Positions 14,083 through 14,367 of a stretch of 14,367 bases of DNA are shown here, in pieces (position 1 is the first letter of the stretch; each line of letters opens with the position of its first letter). The translations under genes and the position numbers were made by a program. The notes under the pieces were generated by a model that saw nothing but the letters and a program-made list of their open reading frames with translations, did not search any database and was not told where the DNA came from. Source of the DNA: Mycobacterium sp. (GTDB lineage: Bacteria > Actinomycetota > Actinomycetes > Mycobacteriales > Mycobacteriaceae); the NCBI GenBank assembly GCA_018882545.1, contig VERS01000006.1, positions 1 to 14,367 of the forward strand, written 5' to 3'.

Positions 14083-14367
14083 TCAGCGAACCGGTTTCGG
14101 GCAGGACGGGTGCGCCCCCGCGGTCACCAACTCGGAGACCGCCGCGCGGGGATCCCCGCTTGTCACCAAGCCCTCCCCGACCAGGACGGCGTCGGCGCCG
14201 GCCCCGGCGTAGGCCAGCAGGTCGGCAGGTCCGCGCACCCCGGACTCGGCGACCCGGATGACGTCGGAGGGCAGACCCGGCGCGATCCGCCCGAAGCAGT
14301 CCCGGTCAACGCTGAGGGTCTTCAGATCGCGGGCGTTCACACCGATCACCGAGGCGCCGGCCTGCAG
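14083..14367 (-). CDS. trpC: Indole-3-glycerol-phosphate synthase, C-terminal part (cut by window edge)
   Basis: The last 94 residues of TrpC are present; the frame is open to the right end. The segment shows [27 protein letters not shown] and [15 protein letters not shown], the final beta-alpha units and phosphate-binding loops of the TIM barrel. TrpC closes carboxyphenylamino-deoxyribulose phosphate to indole-3-glycerol phosphate, the substrate of TrpA encoded downstream. The stop lies 23 nt before trpB, consistent with a trpC-trpB-trpA-lgt operon. The promoter is outside the window. Confidence 0.95.
   Translation of the reverse strand: MQAGASVIGVNARDLKTLSVDRDCFGRIAPGLPSDVIRVAESGVRGPADLLAYAGAGADAVLVGEGLVTSGDPRAAVSELVTAGAHPSCPKPVR

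Noticed and set aside
1..14367. Mobile elements, integrase, defence genes, tRNA or rRNA
   Set aside because: No transposase, integrase, att-like repeats or stable RNA was recognised, and the genes share mycobacterial base and codon character throughout.

Overview
This window looks like chromosomal DNA from a high-GC actinobacterium, almost certainly a mycobacterium (Mycobacterium/Mycolicibacterium). The protein set and gene order trpC-trpB-trpA-lgt-(DUF2752)-pyk-tesB, with a membrane adenylate cyclase of the M. tuberculosis Rv1625c type nearby, is a recognisable mycobacterial neighbourhood. Several genes also have a TANNNT -10 hexamer 6-8 nt before a GTG/ATG start, the usual mycobacterial leaderless arrangement. 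The content is mostly core metabolism. I see no phage, IS element, CRISPR array, tRNA or rRNA, and no gene-free stretch longer than about 120 bp.

Layout, left to right. 1-1982, minus strand: three genes overlapping by 4 nt at each junction. Transcription runs from an uncharacterised three-helix membrane protein to an SRPBCC-fold protein to a RecQ-type helicase cut by the window edge. 2103-3431, plus strand: a membrane-anchored class III adenylate cyclase, probably leaderless, with repeats around its promoter. 3442-6092, minus strand: a complete polar amino-acid ABC importer (lipoprotein binding protein, permease, ATPase). 6184-6798, plus strand: an HdeD-like (DUF308) membrane protein divergent from the importer, both probably leaderless. 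6916-7500, plus strand: a proline-rich DUF4190 membrane protein behind a strong hairpin. 7528-9859, minus strand: pyk then tesB. 9888-14367, minus strand: the 3' end of trpC, then trpB, trpA, lgt and a DUF2752 membrane protein. trpB/trpA and trpA/lgt overlap by 4 nt.

How the genes work together. TrpC, TrpB and TrpA carry out the last steps of tryptophan synthesis. Lgt, translationally coupled to trpA, starts lipoprotein maturation, and the ABC binding protein in this window carries a lipobox, so it is a likely Lgt substrate. Pyruvate kinase and acyl-CoA thioesterase II share a transcript. The cyclase makes cAMP at the membrane.

The most unusual features are: (i) a roughly 270-residue acidic, Ala/Glu/Val-rich, repeat-built C-terminal tail on Lgt with tandem DNA repeats beneath it; (ii) an AT-rich palindrome covering the -10 and leaderless start codon of the amino-acid binding protein; (iii) an 18-position hairpin between the HdeD-like and DUF4190 genes; (iv) the absence of cydABCD between tesB and the cyclase, where M. 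tuberculosis carries it; and (v) the overlapping membrane protein/SRPBCC/RecQ operon. I found no clear new defence or mobile system.
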